6,349 nt of DNA from Cyanothece sp. UBA12306 (GCA_003448685.1 DLXW01000364.1:5808-12156), one strand, 5' to 3'. Counted from the stretch's first letter, positions 1-5,879 are shown. Made by a program: numbers and translations. The notes: generated from the sequence alone by a model not told the origin.

Positions 1-18
1 TCTAAATTCTAAATTCTA
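1..18. repeat. Short heptad tandem repeat at the left edge
   Basis: TCTAAAT occurs twice in tandem, followed by a partial third copy (TCTA). The array is cut by the window edge, so its true length is unknown. Seven-base tandem arrays (STRR type) are common between genes in cyanobacteria. No function can be read from it. Confidence 0.5.
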
Positions 19-25
19 CATTTCG

Positions 26-37
26 TATAGCGCTATA
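26..37. other. 12-bp perfect palindrome
   Basis: TATAGCGCTATA is a perfect inverted repeat with no spacer, lying in non-coding sequence. It could be a regulator site, the core of a small repeat, or chance; an AT-rich palindrome with a GCGC centre is less expected by chance than a pure AT one. No neighbouring gene start makes its role clear. Confidence 0.35.
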
Positions 38-133
38 TCTCACTCGTTGCGACAAATTATATATAGTCTTTTTGAAAAATTTATATTTAATTATTTTTAC
101 TTAGGTAAATTTTATTTGCTCATAAATAATAAA

Positions 134-189
134 GGTTATATTACAGTAATTATTTGGTTATATTTTCAGCAATTATTCGGTTATATTTT
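134..189. repeat. Three direct repeats of GGTTATATT at about 22-bp spacing
   Basis: GGTTATATT starts at 134, 156 and 179. The last two copies belong to longer 19-bp units (148-166 and 171-189) that differ at one base. The spacings of 22 and 23 bp are close to two helical turns, so a protein could bind all copies on one DNA face. They lie 60-115 bp upstream of the small open frame beginning at 251, which suits an operator or activator array. A simple local duplication is the alternative. Confidence 0.45.
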
Positions 190-250
190 GTTAAAAATAT
201 TTAGATAATTAAACCAAGATCAATTAAAATTGTTGTTTGAGAATAAAAAA

Positions 251-492
251 ATGTCGAACAAAATAATAAGCTTTGAACTTGATCAATTTACTTCCGTAAA
301 TTCTAAGTCCTCTGATTGGTCAGATCCATCAGGAATTTCTAATGGTTTGCCTACTGGAGAATCCATTCATCAAATTCTCGATAATTTCAATAACTTTGGG
401 ATCTAGAATTTGGTCTTATTGGAGATAGATTCTCGATTATTGTAAGACAAAATAAGAAGAGAAAGTTATTAATTCGAGCAGGGTTAAGTTAA
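251..492 (+). pseudogene. Small unknown protein gene, apparently frameshifted (51 aa as read, about 80 aa if rejoined)
   Basis: An ATG at 251 opens a 51-codon frame ending with TAG at 404-406. The peptide is acidic, Ser-rich and Cys-free, starting MSNKIISFELDQF and ending HQILDNFNNFGI. Exactly at the end, the -1 frame is open from 394 to a TAA at 490-492 and reads like protein: DLEFGLIGDRFSIIVRQ, then a basic KKRK stretch and LLIRAGLS. One extra G in the GGG run at 398-400 would join both parts into an 80-residue protein. I do not recognise the family. There is no clear Shine-Dalgarno, only an A-rich leader. It may be a decayed gene, a sequencing indel, or a genuine 51-aa peptide with a chance open tail. 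In an AT-rich region chance is not negligible. Confidence 0.35.
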
Positions 493-504
493 TATACTTT
501 CTCT
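458..504. terminator. Hairpin at the 3' end of the small open frame
   Basis: AGAGAAAGT (458-466) pairs perfectly with ACTTTCTCT (496-504). The stem extends inward through TATTAA/TTAATA (467-472 with 489-494) if T495 is bulged, leaving a loop of about 16 bases. The right arm is followed by TTATTATTG. The stem is AT-rich and the T run is broken, so it is at best a weak intrinsic terminator for the small gene ending at 406 or 492. Confidence 0.3.
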
Positions 505-1098
505 TTATTATTGAGCAAAACCTCTAAGTATCTAAACTTAATTAATTGCACACTTTGATTTCTTATAATGCTTATATAATCAGGGTTTTAGTCTAGATCG
601 ATGTACAATTAATTTTGTGTACTCACTTAACACAATTTTCGAAAGAATTAGGAAGTGAGATGGCTGTCATCTGAATACTTTCTTTCCCTAAAACGCTGAT
701 GACACAAACCTTAGAGAAATTTTGCTATTTATAGCAGTCGAAGTGTAGCTTAAAACAGCCAATATCCTCAAAACCTACTTATAGATTATTTTTCCCTCGG
801 AGCCTTCTGCCCTCTACCTCCTGCCTGCTGCTATACCGGAATTTGTTAAGATAATTAAACTATCTAAATTTACCCTGAGCGTAGATCATAGACCAATATG
901 ATCATCTATGGTATTATTCTAATTGGACTAACCACATTTCCAAGAGTCAATGACATCTGATGTGCGAATTTACTGGCATTGATCAAGGATAAAGGAAACA
1001 AATAATGGGTTTCTGTAAAAATGCCAGAAAATTAAGTGACAACAGATAAAACCTATCTTCATAGTGGGAAGTTAAAATTCTCGTCAGAAGAAAAATCA
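493..1098. other. Long non-coding stretch upstream of the betaine genes
   Basis: I find no credible gene on either strand here. It is AT-rich with frequent stops in all frames. It contains two TATAAT hexamers (564-569, 575-580) with no well-spaced -35 partner, the heptad repeat at 802-832, and a weak inverted repeat (885-891 with 906-912, one wobble pair, 14-base loop). A 14-codon frame at 1005-1049 has an AAAGGA-type ribosome site but no other support. The stretch looks like decayed intergenic DNA plus a distal regulatory region for the methyltransferase gene. Confidence 0.5.
802..832. repeat. Degenerate heptanucleotide repeat (STRR-like)
   Basis: The sequence divides into seven-base units GCCTTCT, GCCCTCT, ACCTCCT, GCCTGCT and a partial GCT, an imperfect period-7 array of pyrimidine-rich units. 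It stands out as a GC-richer island in AT-rich surroundings. CTGCC-type heptad arrays between genes are a known cyanobacterial feature, and their function is unsettled. Confidence 0.55.
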
Positions 1099-1110
1099 TT
1101 GACAAATGTC

Positions 1111-1139
1111 TTGAAATGTAGGGAATTAGGATGTTTGAT
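1111..1139 (+). promoter_or_regulatory. Candidate sigma-70-type promoter for the betaine gene pair
   Basis: TTGAAA (1111-1116) is followed after 17 bases by TTTGAT (1134-1139), giving 5/6 and 4/6 matches to the -35 and -10 consensus. A perfect TTGACA lies just upstream at 1099-1104 but has no good -10 at the proper distance. Transcription from here would leave a leader of about 90 nt before the ATG at 1238. This is a consensus match only. Confidence 0.25.
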
Positions 1140-1237
1140 TCATCCAGTTCGGGTAGTACCAACAAAGTAAAAGCGTGTCATGTCTGGCTGTGTTTTTATG
1201 AATTATGTACTACTCATGTAGATTATTTACAGAAATC

Positions 1238-2068
1238 ATGATCCAACAACAAGTCAGAAGAACAGAAAGCCAAAACCAAGATTACGGATTAGAGCCAACC
1301 GCAGTTCGGGAAACCTCTAAATACAAAACAGAATACATTCAAGGATTTGTTGATAAGTGGGATGCCTTAATCGGTTGGGAACAAAGAGCTCAAGGAGAAG
1401 GGGATTTTTTCATTGATCTGTTAAGAAAAAAAGGAGTCAAGCGCGTCCTAGATGTGGCGACAGGAACAGGGTTTCATTCCATTCGTTTAATTAAGGCAGG
1501 TTTTGAGGTTGTCAGTGCCGATGGTAGTTCCGAAATGTTAGCTAAGGCCTTCGAGAATGGCCGCAAACATGATTTAGTGTTACGTACAGTTCAAAGTGAT
1601 TGGCGTTGGCTTAATCGCGATATTCATGAAAAATTTGATGCCCTGATTTGTTTAGGAAATTCTTTTACCCATCTATTCACTGAACGCGATCGCCGTAAAG
1701 CCCTCGCAGAATTCTATTCCATGTTGCGCCATGACGGTGTCCTGATCTTGGATCAAAGGAATTATGACATGATTCTTGATCAAGGATTCCAGACTCAACA
1801 CAAATATTACTATTGTGGCCGTAACGTCAAAGCTGAGCCAGAATATGTTGATGATGGTTTAGCCCGTTTCCGTTATGAATTTCCCGATCAAACTGTCTAC
1901 CATCTCAATATGTTTCCCCTACGTAAAGACTACACCCGTCGTTTGATGGCAGAGGTTGGATTCCAACAAATCAACACCTATGCAGATTTCAAAGAAACTG
2001 ACCATCAAGAAGAACCTGACTTTTTTATTCATCTAGCACAGAAGAGTTACGAGAGTGGCAATAAGTAA
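1238..2068 (+). CDS. gsmt: Glycine/sarcosine N-methyltransferase (betaine synthesis, steps 1-2)
   Basis: This cytosolic SAM-dependent enzyme is inferred to methylate glycine to sarcosine and sarcosine to dimethylglycine, feeding glycine betaine synthesis. The 276-residue product has a class I Rossmann fold. Motif I is VLDVATGTGFHS (70-81), the acidic strand-2 end is VVSADGS (91-97), and FDALICLGNSFTHL (133-146) and LDQRNYD (171-177) follow. The LGNSF and RNYD motifs are shared with animal glycine N-methyltransferase and with halophile GSMTs. Length fits the roughly 265-280 residues of cyanobacterial GSMTs. An in-frame ATG at 1205 would add MYYSCRLFTEI; I prefer 1238 because family N-termini are short and hydrophilic, although neither start has a strong ribosome site. 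The gene lies 12 bp before the second methyltransferase, surely one operon. A HIP1 octamer sits at 1686. Related enzymes can act on other amino acids (homoserine betaine is reported in Trichodesmium), so the substrate is likely but unproven. Confidence 0.93.
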   Translation: MIQQQVRRTESQNQDYGLEPTAVRETSKYKTEYIQGFVDKWDALIGWEQRAQGEGDFFIDLLRKKGVKRVLDVATGTGFHSIRLIKAGFEVVSADGSSEMLAKAFENGRKHDLVLRTVQSDWRWLNRDIHEKFDALICLGNSFTHLFTERDRRKALAEFYSMLRHDGVLILDQRNYDMILDQGFQTQHKYYYCGRNVKAEPEYVDDGLARFRYEFPDQTVYHLNMFPLRKDYTRRLMAEVGFQQINTYADFKETDHQEEPDFFIHLAQKSYESGNK

Positions 2069-2073
2069 GGGAG
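2067..2073 (+). promoter_or_regulatory. Ribosome binding site of the second methyltransferase
   Basis: AAGGGAG lies seven bases before the ATG at 2081 and overlaps the TAA stop (2066-2068) of the preceding gene. This placement supports translational coupling of the two methyltransferases and fixes the start of the second. Confidence 0.6.
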
Positions 2074-2080
2074 AAAATTT

Positions 2081-2905
2081 ATGACTAATACTACGGTGGA
2101 AATCGCCCGAGATTACTACAACAGTGAAGGGGCTGATCGTTTTTATGCCCAGGTTTGGGGCGGTGAAGACATTCATATTGGTCTTTATCAAGGAGAAGAA
2201 GATCCAATTTTTGATGCGAGTCATCGAACAGTCGAGAAAATGGCTTCTCTGGTGCAACTCGACAAAGATAGTACAGTCCTAGATATCGGGGCAGGTTATG
2301 GAGGATCTGCACGATATCTAGCTAAGACAGTAGGTTGTCAAGTTACCTGCTTGAATTTAAGTGAAGTACAAAATAAGCGGAACCGTCTGCTCAACCAAGA
2401 ACAAAAACTAACCCAATTAATCCAAGTTATTGATGGTAGTTTTGAGGACATTCCAGCAGGGGATTCAAGCTATGATTTAGTCTGGTCACAGGATGCCATT
2501 CTCCATAGCGGCGATCGCCAAAAAGTAATGCAAGAAGTCCATCGGGTACTCAAGAGTGGTGGCGAGTTTATCTTTACCGATATTATGCAGCAGGGAGATT
2601 GTCCTTCTGGAGTTTTAAAACCAGTGCTAAACCGTATTCATCTGGAAACTCTAGGTTCACTCCCCTTCTATCGTCAAGCCATGACTGATTTGGGCCTGAT
2701 AGAAATTCAGTTTTTGGATTTCTCCGATCAGTTAGTTAATCATTATAGTCATGTTCTGAGTGAGGTTAATAAGCGATATAAAGAGGTTATAACTTCTTGC
2801 GGTCAAGAATATATCGATCAGATGAAGGTTGGACTTCAATATTGGATCGATGCAGGTAAACAAGGTTATCTTCAGTGGGGGATTTTGCATTTTCGCAAAC
2901 CCTAG
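2081..2905 (+). CDS. sdmt: Sarcosine/dimethylglycine N-methyltransferase (betaine synthesis, final steps)
   Basis: This enzyme uses SAM to methylate sarcosine to dimethylglycine and dimethylglycine to glycine betaine, the osmoprotectant, in the cytosol. The 274-residue protein is close to the usual length of about 277. It begins with the family-typical stretch ARDYYNSEGADRFYAQVWGGEDIHIGLY (residues 9 to 36 in part), where tyrosines and the IHIGLY segment are conserved. Motif I is VLDIGAGYGG (66-75), VTCLNLS (88-94) ends strand 2, YDLVWSQDAILHS (131-143) holds motif II, and RVLKSGGEFIFTD (155-167) is motif III. The C-terminal half contains the YWIDAG segment (254-259) before the final strand. 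It starts 12 bp after the first methyltransferase. A perfect HIP1 decamer GGCGATCGCC is at 2510-2519. Its stop lies 10 bp from the stop of an opposing gene, with no terminator between. Confidence 0.93.
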   Translation: MTNTTVEIARDYYNSEGADRFYAQVWGGEDIHIGLYQGEEDPIFDASHRTVEKMASLVQLDKDSTVLDIGAGYGGSARYLAKTVGCQVTCLNLSEVQNKRNRLLNQEQKLTQLIQVIDGSFEDIPAGDSSYDLVWSQDAILHSGDRQKVMQEVHRVLKSGGEFIFTDIMQQGDCPSGVLKPVLNRIHLETLGSLPFYRQAMTDLGLIEIQFLDFSDQLVNHYSHVLSEVNKRYKEVITSCGQEYIDQMKVGLQYWIDAGKQGYLQWGILHFRKP

Positions 2906-2915
2906 ATTTTGTACC

Positions 2916-3869
2916 TTATTTTCCTAAAAGTTGTTTAAGCAATTTTTTGACTTTCGAGTCTTTATCTGAAATATATTTACTAATACCAACCCGATGATAA
3001 GCGCCATCTGGTAAAGTTACTTGAGGAAATCTTTTGTCCTCTAATAATTTATCAAACCGCCTATCTTCGGGTTTAATATTAGCTAACATAATACAGTTGG
3101 TGGGAAGTAGATCCATTTTTTTACAGATCTCTTGATGGGGAGTTTTGTAGGTTGATGGGATAAAATCTGCCGGAAACTTTTGCATGAGTTTCAGACCAAC
3201 ATAAGCACCAACTTGATTAAAATAACGAGAATTAGTTTGTAATTCTGCTAAATAGTTGAATTTTCTCTTAGAAAACTGGATACCAATTCTAAAAGATGAC
3301 ATAGCAAAGCATTTACTCAGACTAAATCCTAGCATTTCAATAGCCCGATGGGAATAGTCAAAATCAACATCGTAACAAGTTCCAAAATAAGCTGCATCGA
3401 TCATCACTGGAACCTTTAGTTCTTCACATCTATCCAATAAAAGGTTAAAATTGCGGGGAATACCGCCATTTTCATAAAATGGATAGGTCAAAGCTACAGC
3501 ATCATTTTCGCGAATTTCATCATCTTCTAGATAAACCCAGTTATCTACAGACAATTTCAGGTAAGGATAATCTCCTTTCGCTGTTCTGAATCTTTTACCC
3601 TTATATTCACGAAAAAAAATATCATAGGTTTGAGTAACTCCATTAACAAAATATAGATAGGGAAACTGATCAAGACCTTTGACGGGAGCAATTGTACAAC
3701 TATTAAGCCAATTGGAGTATACAGCAAAAAAATCCTGTTTTAGATTTTTATTTCCCTGACCTTTACTTAAAATATCACGCATGGTGATAGATTTTAATTC
3801 AGCAAAAACTCGATTATTTGTAACAGGTCCTGTCCCTCTCGTAACTTTAGAGATATCTAACATAATCAT
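2916..3869 (-). CDS. Compact fold-type I PLP-dependent enzyme (aminotransferase class I/II-like), function unknown
   Basis: The 317-residue protein carries the aspartate aminotransferase-fold signature. NGVTQTYDIFF (76-86) matches the cofactor-phosphate helix. IDAAYFG (157-163) supplies Asp158, which pairs with the pyridine nitrogen, and Tyr161. GFSLSKCFAMSSFRIG (181-196) holds the Schiff-base Lys186 and phosphate-binding Arg194. D to Y (+3) and K to R (+8) spacings equal those of aspartate aminotransferase, and YHRVGIS (291-297) places Arg293 where the substrate-carboxylate Arg is expected. The usual NPxxPTG loop is replaced by YENGG (132-136). It is about 70-80 residues shorter than typical family members, yet nothing suggests truncation. 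It could be an aminotransferase, a lyase-type enzyme or a specialised decarboxylase. It is the second gene of a minus-strand pair, 55 bp after the oxygenase. Start: ATG at 3869, or a second ATG at 3863 (M-I-M); no strong ribosome site is seen. Confidence 0.8.
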   Translation of the reverse strand: MIMLDISKVTRGTGPVTNNRVFAELKSITMRDILSKGQGNKNLKQDFFAVYSNWLNSCTIAPVKGLDQFPYLYFVNGVTQTYDIFFREYKGKRFRTAKGDYPYLKLSVDNWVYLEDDEIRENDAVALTYPFYENGGIPRNFNLLLDRCEELKVPVMIDAAYFGTCYDVDFDYSHRAIEMLGFSLSKCFAMSSFRIGIQFSKRKFNYLAELQTNSRYFNQVGAYVGLKLMQKFPADFIPSTYKTPHQEICKKMDLLPTNCIMLANIKPEDRRFDKLLEDKRFPQVTLPDGAYHRVGISKYISDKDSKVKKLLKQLLGK

Positions 3870-3924
3870 GTAGGTTTGATTAATTAACTAACTAAGTTTA
3901 ACAAAATTAATGAAAAAATCAAAA

Positions 3925-4911
3925 TCAATAATTTGATTTACCAGAAGTTTTAGGTTTTAATAAAGTTAGCATTTTCCCATCTCTCAGATACATTTGAGGA
4001 GATCTTTTTGGCAAAAGTTTTTGATATTTCCAAAGACATTCTTGTTGACGCATGGTCAGCGGAGCGGTAATAAGTGGGATGCCTTTTTCAAAACTGAATT
4101 CTCGACATCTCTCTTCATTTAAAGGGTTTCTAGAAGTATAGTGAAATGAAACTGCCATCCGTTCTTGGAGGGGAACTTTTCCATGGTGAAATATTTTAGC
4201 AACAGTTCCAAAGACGACCGTATTTTTACTACCTAAACACATTTTCCATTTTTCTCGAGGAACGACTTTGCTCATATGTTCATCTAAAATATCTGAGTTT
4301 TGCTCAAAAGCTTTATAAGAAGGGGTTAATGAGCGGGGAATATATTCAAAAGGCCCTGCTGTTTCATCAAGTACATCATTCAAATACAGGGTCAGTCTAA
4401 TAATATTACGATCTTCTCCATCTTTGTGCCATCTTCTTGACCCTATTTGCTGACCATCTACAATTTCTTTACGAGCAATTACTCCATGATAAGCAACAGG
4501 TAACCCAATACAATTCTCAATTATATCTAGTAATTTCTCATCAAGACCCCAAAGAAAAAGTTCTGGATAATCCCTGGCTATTTTGGTAGGATTAATTGGA
4601 ATACAATGCTTAAATCCTCTATGATAATCTCTAATGCTAGAATCAGAAGAAACAGCTATTAGATCTTTTCGTAACTTTTCCAAAGCTTCTAGAAGTGAAT
4701 AGTTAGATTCGAAAGGTAATTGCTCCAAGGGGATCATAAATATACCTTCTTGATTTAGTTGTTCAACTATTTTTTGACCATCTTTTGTTAATTTAGGTAA
4801 TTGCAATCTATAATTAGCTTGTTTGATTCTATAGATACCATCAGAAACAAGTCTGGAAATTTTATGGGTCAATTTTTTATAGTTTTTTTTTAATTTATTG
4901 GCTATACTCAT
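3925..4911 (-). CDS. 2OG-Fe(II) oxygenase, phytanoyl-CoA dioxygenase (PhyH)-like, function unknown
   Basis: The 328-residue protein is probably a non-heme iron, 2-oxoglutarate-dependent oxygenase that hydroxylates an unknown small substrate. The iron-binding HxD is His162-Lys-Asp164 in RRWHKDGED (159-167). It is followed by the double-stranded helix core LTLYLNDV (173-180), then ETAGPFEYIPRS (183-194), the proline/serine turn typical of PhyH proteins. The distal ligand is His242 or His243 in IFHHGKVP (240-247), and Arg251 is the likely 2OG carboxylate anchor, in RMAVSFHY. The first 40 residues are strongly basic and could be an amphipathic N-terminal helix; no signal peptide or membrane segment is seen. 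The C-terminal 70 residues are basic and not recognised. It is first in a pair with the PLP enzyme 55 bp downstream, suggesting consecutive steps. No HIP1 site occurs and the gene is AT-rich. Confidence 0.78.
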   Translation of the reverse strand: MSIANKLKKNYKKLTHKISRLVSDGIYRIKQANYRLQLPKLTKDGQKIVEQLNQEGIFMIPLEQLPFESNYSLLEALEKLRKDLIAVSSDSSIRDYHRGFKHCIPINPTKIARDYPELFLWGLDEKLLDIIENCIGLPVAYHGVIARKEIVDGQQIGSRRWHKDGEDRNIIRLTLYLNDVLDETAGPFEYIPRSLTPSYKAFEQNSDILDEHMSKVVPREKWKMCLGSKNTVVFGTVAKIFHHGKVPLQERMAVSFHYTSRNPLNEERCREFSFEKGIPLITAPLTMRQQECLWKYQKLLPKRSPQMYLRDGKMLTLLKPKTSGKSNY

Positions 4912-4966
4912 AATAGTTATTGCCTATAATAATTTAAGCAGAGAACACTATATAGCTTTTCGAAGA

Positions 4967-4995
4967 CTCATAAGGTGCATTTAGATTTTTTTCAA
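4967..4995 (-). promoter_or_regulatory. Candidate promoter for the oxygenase-PLP enzyme pair
   Basis: Read on the minus strand, TTGAAA (4995-4990) and TATGAG (4972-4967) are separated by exactly 17 bases, giving 5/6 and 4/6 consensus matches. The predicted transcript start is about 50 bases before the ATG at 4911. It is a consensus match only, in AT-rich DNA where such matches arise easily. Confidence 0.3.
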
Positions 4996-5227
4996 CTTGA
5001 TTTTTTTCTTTTTTAGGAGGATAAGTTGGATCGGTGTCTGACACAAAGACTATGCTTAGTGTATAGCTCACCACAACCGCTAAACCTCAAGAGTAAGAGA
5101 ATTGCTATAGGGAGATAGGAGTTTTTGTTGGCTTTATGGGTAATTGTGGCATAAAGACATCAATTGTGGTGTTAACTTTGTTATTGTTTACGTTATAGTT
5201 TAGTGTATTTTTATCTCAAATGGTATA

Positions 5228-5239
5228 AATTGTACAATT
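5228..5239. promoter_or_regulatory. 12-bp palindrome AATTGTACAATT, possible operator
   Basis: A perfect 12-bp palindrome abuts TATAAA (5224-5229), a plausible -10 hexamer for the plus-strand gene at 5427, although no good -35 is visible. A dimeric repressor at this spot would cover the promoter. The half-sequence TGTACAATTA also appears at 603-611 region, upstream of the betaine genes. Evidence is symmetry and position only. Confidence 0.25.
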
Positions 5240-5316
5240 ATTATTATTTTAGTGGTGAGATTCAAAAACAATAGATTAAGAAACGCTTAAATCCTCTCTA
5301 AATTTAGTTAAATTGA

Positions 5317-5378
5317 GCTATTCATAAGTAATAGCGAATGTGTTAAACAATATAGAGTATGCCATTGCTCAACACATT
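5317..5378 (+). other. Two inverted repeats in the probable leader of the ABM-like gene
   Basis: GCTATT (5317-5322) pairs with AATAGC (5330-5335) across a 7-base loop. Immediately after, AATGTGTT (5337-5344) pairs with AACACATT (5371-5378) across 26 bases. They sit side by side about 50 bases before the ATG at 5427. They may form an mRNA leader structure or protein sites, but both stems are short and chance is possible. Confidence 0.25.
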
Positions 5379-5426
5379 GAGACTAGAAAATTTTCTATTA
5401 TTAATTCTTAATCCCTCAATTATATT

Positions 5427-5762
5427 ATGTCAAAAGAATTCCTGGATTGTCTGCAGCACAAATACGCTTTTGTTGCGGTTGGTGAATTTAAACCTGGTAA
5501 ATTCGCTGAAGCTCAAAGACTATATGAAAAAGCAGTTTCTACTTATAAACAAGGGTTTAAGGGGGCTTTTTTACTGCAAAAACCTGGTACAGATGAAGGT
5601 ATTGCTATTATTATGTGGGAAAAAATTGAAGATATGGACTCTAACCAAAGTGAAATTTATCAGAAAATTTTAGAGGAAATGGCACTTTTATTTAGCAAAC
5701 CTCCTGTTACAGATTTCTATGAAGTTAATAGTGAAATTGCTGGTTATCTTCAAGAATCATAA
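5427..5762 (+). CDS. Small dimeric alpha/beta-barrel protein, ABM (antibiotic biosynthesis monooxygenase)-like
   Basis: The 111-residue cytosolic protein has the pattern of an ABM-type ferredoxin-like barrel. Strand 1 is AFVAVGEF (14-21), a helix spans about 25-42 (KFAEAQRLYEKAVSTY), strand 2 is GAFLLQKPG (47-55), strand 3 is GIAIIMWEK (58-66), a second helix covers about 70-90, and the last strand is VTDFYEVNSEI (94-104). The order strand-helix-strand-strand-helix-strand and the MWE segment are typical of the superfamily, which includes cofactor-free oxygenases, heme-degrading enzymes and many members of unknown role. No specific active site can be assigned. The ATG at 5427 lacks a clear ribosome site. 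It is transcribed away from the oxygenase gene and ends at a strong hairpin facing metK. A longer same-strand frame (5359-5673) is Leu-rich and rejected. The fold is a reasoned guess; the substrate is unknown. Confidence 0.65.
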   Translation: MSKEFLDCLQHKYAFVAVGEFKPGKFAEAQRLYEKAVSTYKQGFKGAFLLQKPGTDEGIAIIMWEKIEDMDSNQSEIYQKILEEMALLFSKPPVTDFYEVNSEIAGYLQES

Positions 5763-5811
5763 TTAATTATCAACAAGAAAAGAATGAGATCTTGGTACCC
5801 CAGATGGTTGA

Positions 5812-5845
5812 AATCTAGGGGCGAAGATTGATTTGCCCCTAGATT
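5812..5845. terminator. Bidirectional hairpin terminator between convergent genes
   Basis: AATCTAGGGGC (5812-5822) and GCCCCTAGATT (5835-5845) form a perfect 11-bp stem with five G-C pairs and a 12-base loop. It lies between the end of the ABM-like gene (5762) and the end of metK (5880), where a two-way terminator is expected. Neither side has a real T tract, so it may act as a weak or stabilising hairpin. Confidence 0.6.
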
Positions 5846-5879
5846 CTCTTGCATCGAGTCAAAAATAGATCAAACAGAC

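Larger units (their letters stand above)
4912..5426. other. Divergent intergenic region with candidate control elements
   Basis: This 515-bp gap between divergent genes has no convincing protein gene. It holds the oxygenase promoter candidate, a T-rich tract (4985-5014), a perfect AGGAGG (5015-5020) in front of a 30-codon TTG frame (5026-5118), and the interrupted palindrome GTGTC-T-GACAC (5034-5044). It also holds two direct AATTGTGG repeats 20 bp apart (5142-5149, 5162-5169), the palindrome AATTGTACAATT (5228-5239) overlapping a TATAAA hexamer, and two inverted repeats just before the small barrel protein gene. The density of such elements suggests regulation of the plus-strand gene. Confidence 0.45.

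Noticed and set aside
134..189. CRISPR array
   Set aside because: The repeats are only 9-19 bp and the spacers 3-14 bp, with no cas gene in the window.
251..406. RiPP or microviridin-type precursor peptide
   Set aside because: There is no Cys, no double-glycine leader end, no microviridin-like leader or core motif, and no modifying enzyme next to it.
1005..1049. 14-codon frame with an AAAGGA-type ribosome site
   Set aside because: Too short to support. It could be a leader peptide but shows no attenuator hairpin or repeated codon run.
983..1165. Minus-strand 60-codon hydrophobic open frame
   Set aside because: It begins with TTG, has no ribosome site or recognisable domain, and overlaps the promoter region of the betaine genes.
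2033..2312. Two minus-strand open frames within the start of sdmt
   Set aside because: They are antisense shadows of a clearly identified gene, with no family features.
5034..5044. GTGTC-T-GACAC interrupted palindrome as an operator
   Set aside because: Only five base pairs per arm. It is recorded within the intergenic description but too weak to call by itself.
5359..5673. Plus-strand 104-codon frame overlapping the ABM-like gene
   Set aside because: The translation is Leu/Asn-rich without domain pattern, while the frame starting at 5427 shows an ordered strand-helix pattern.
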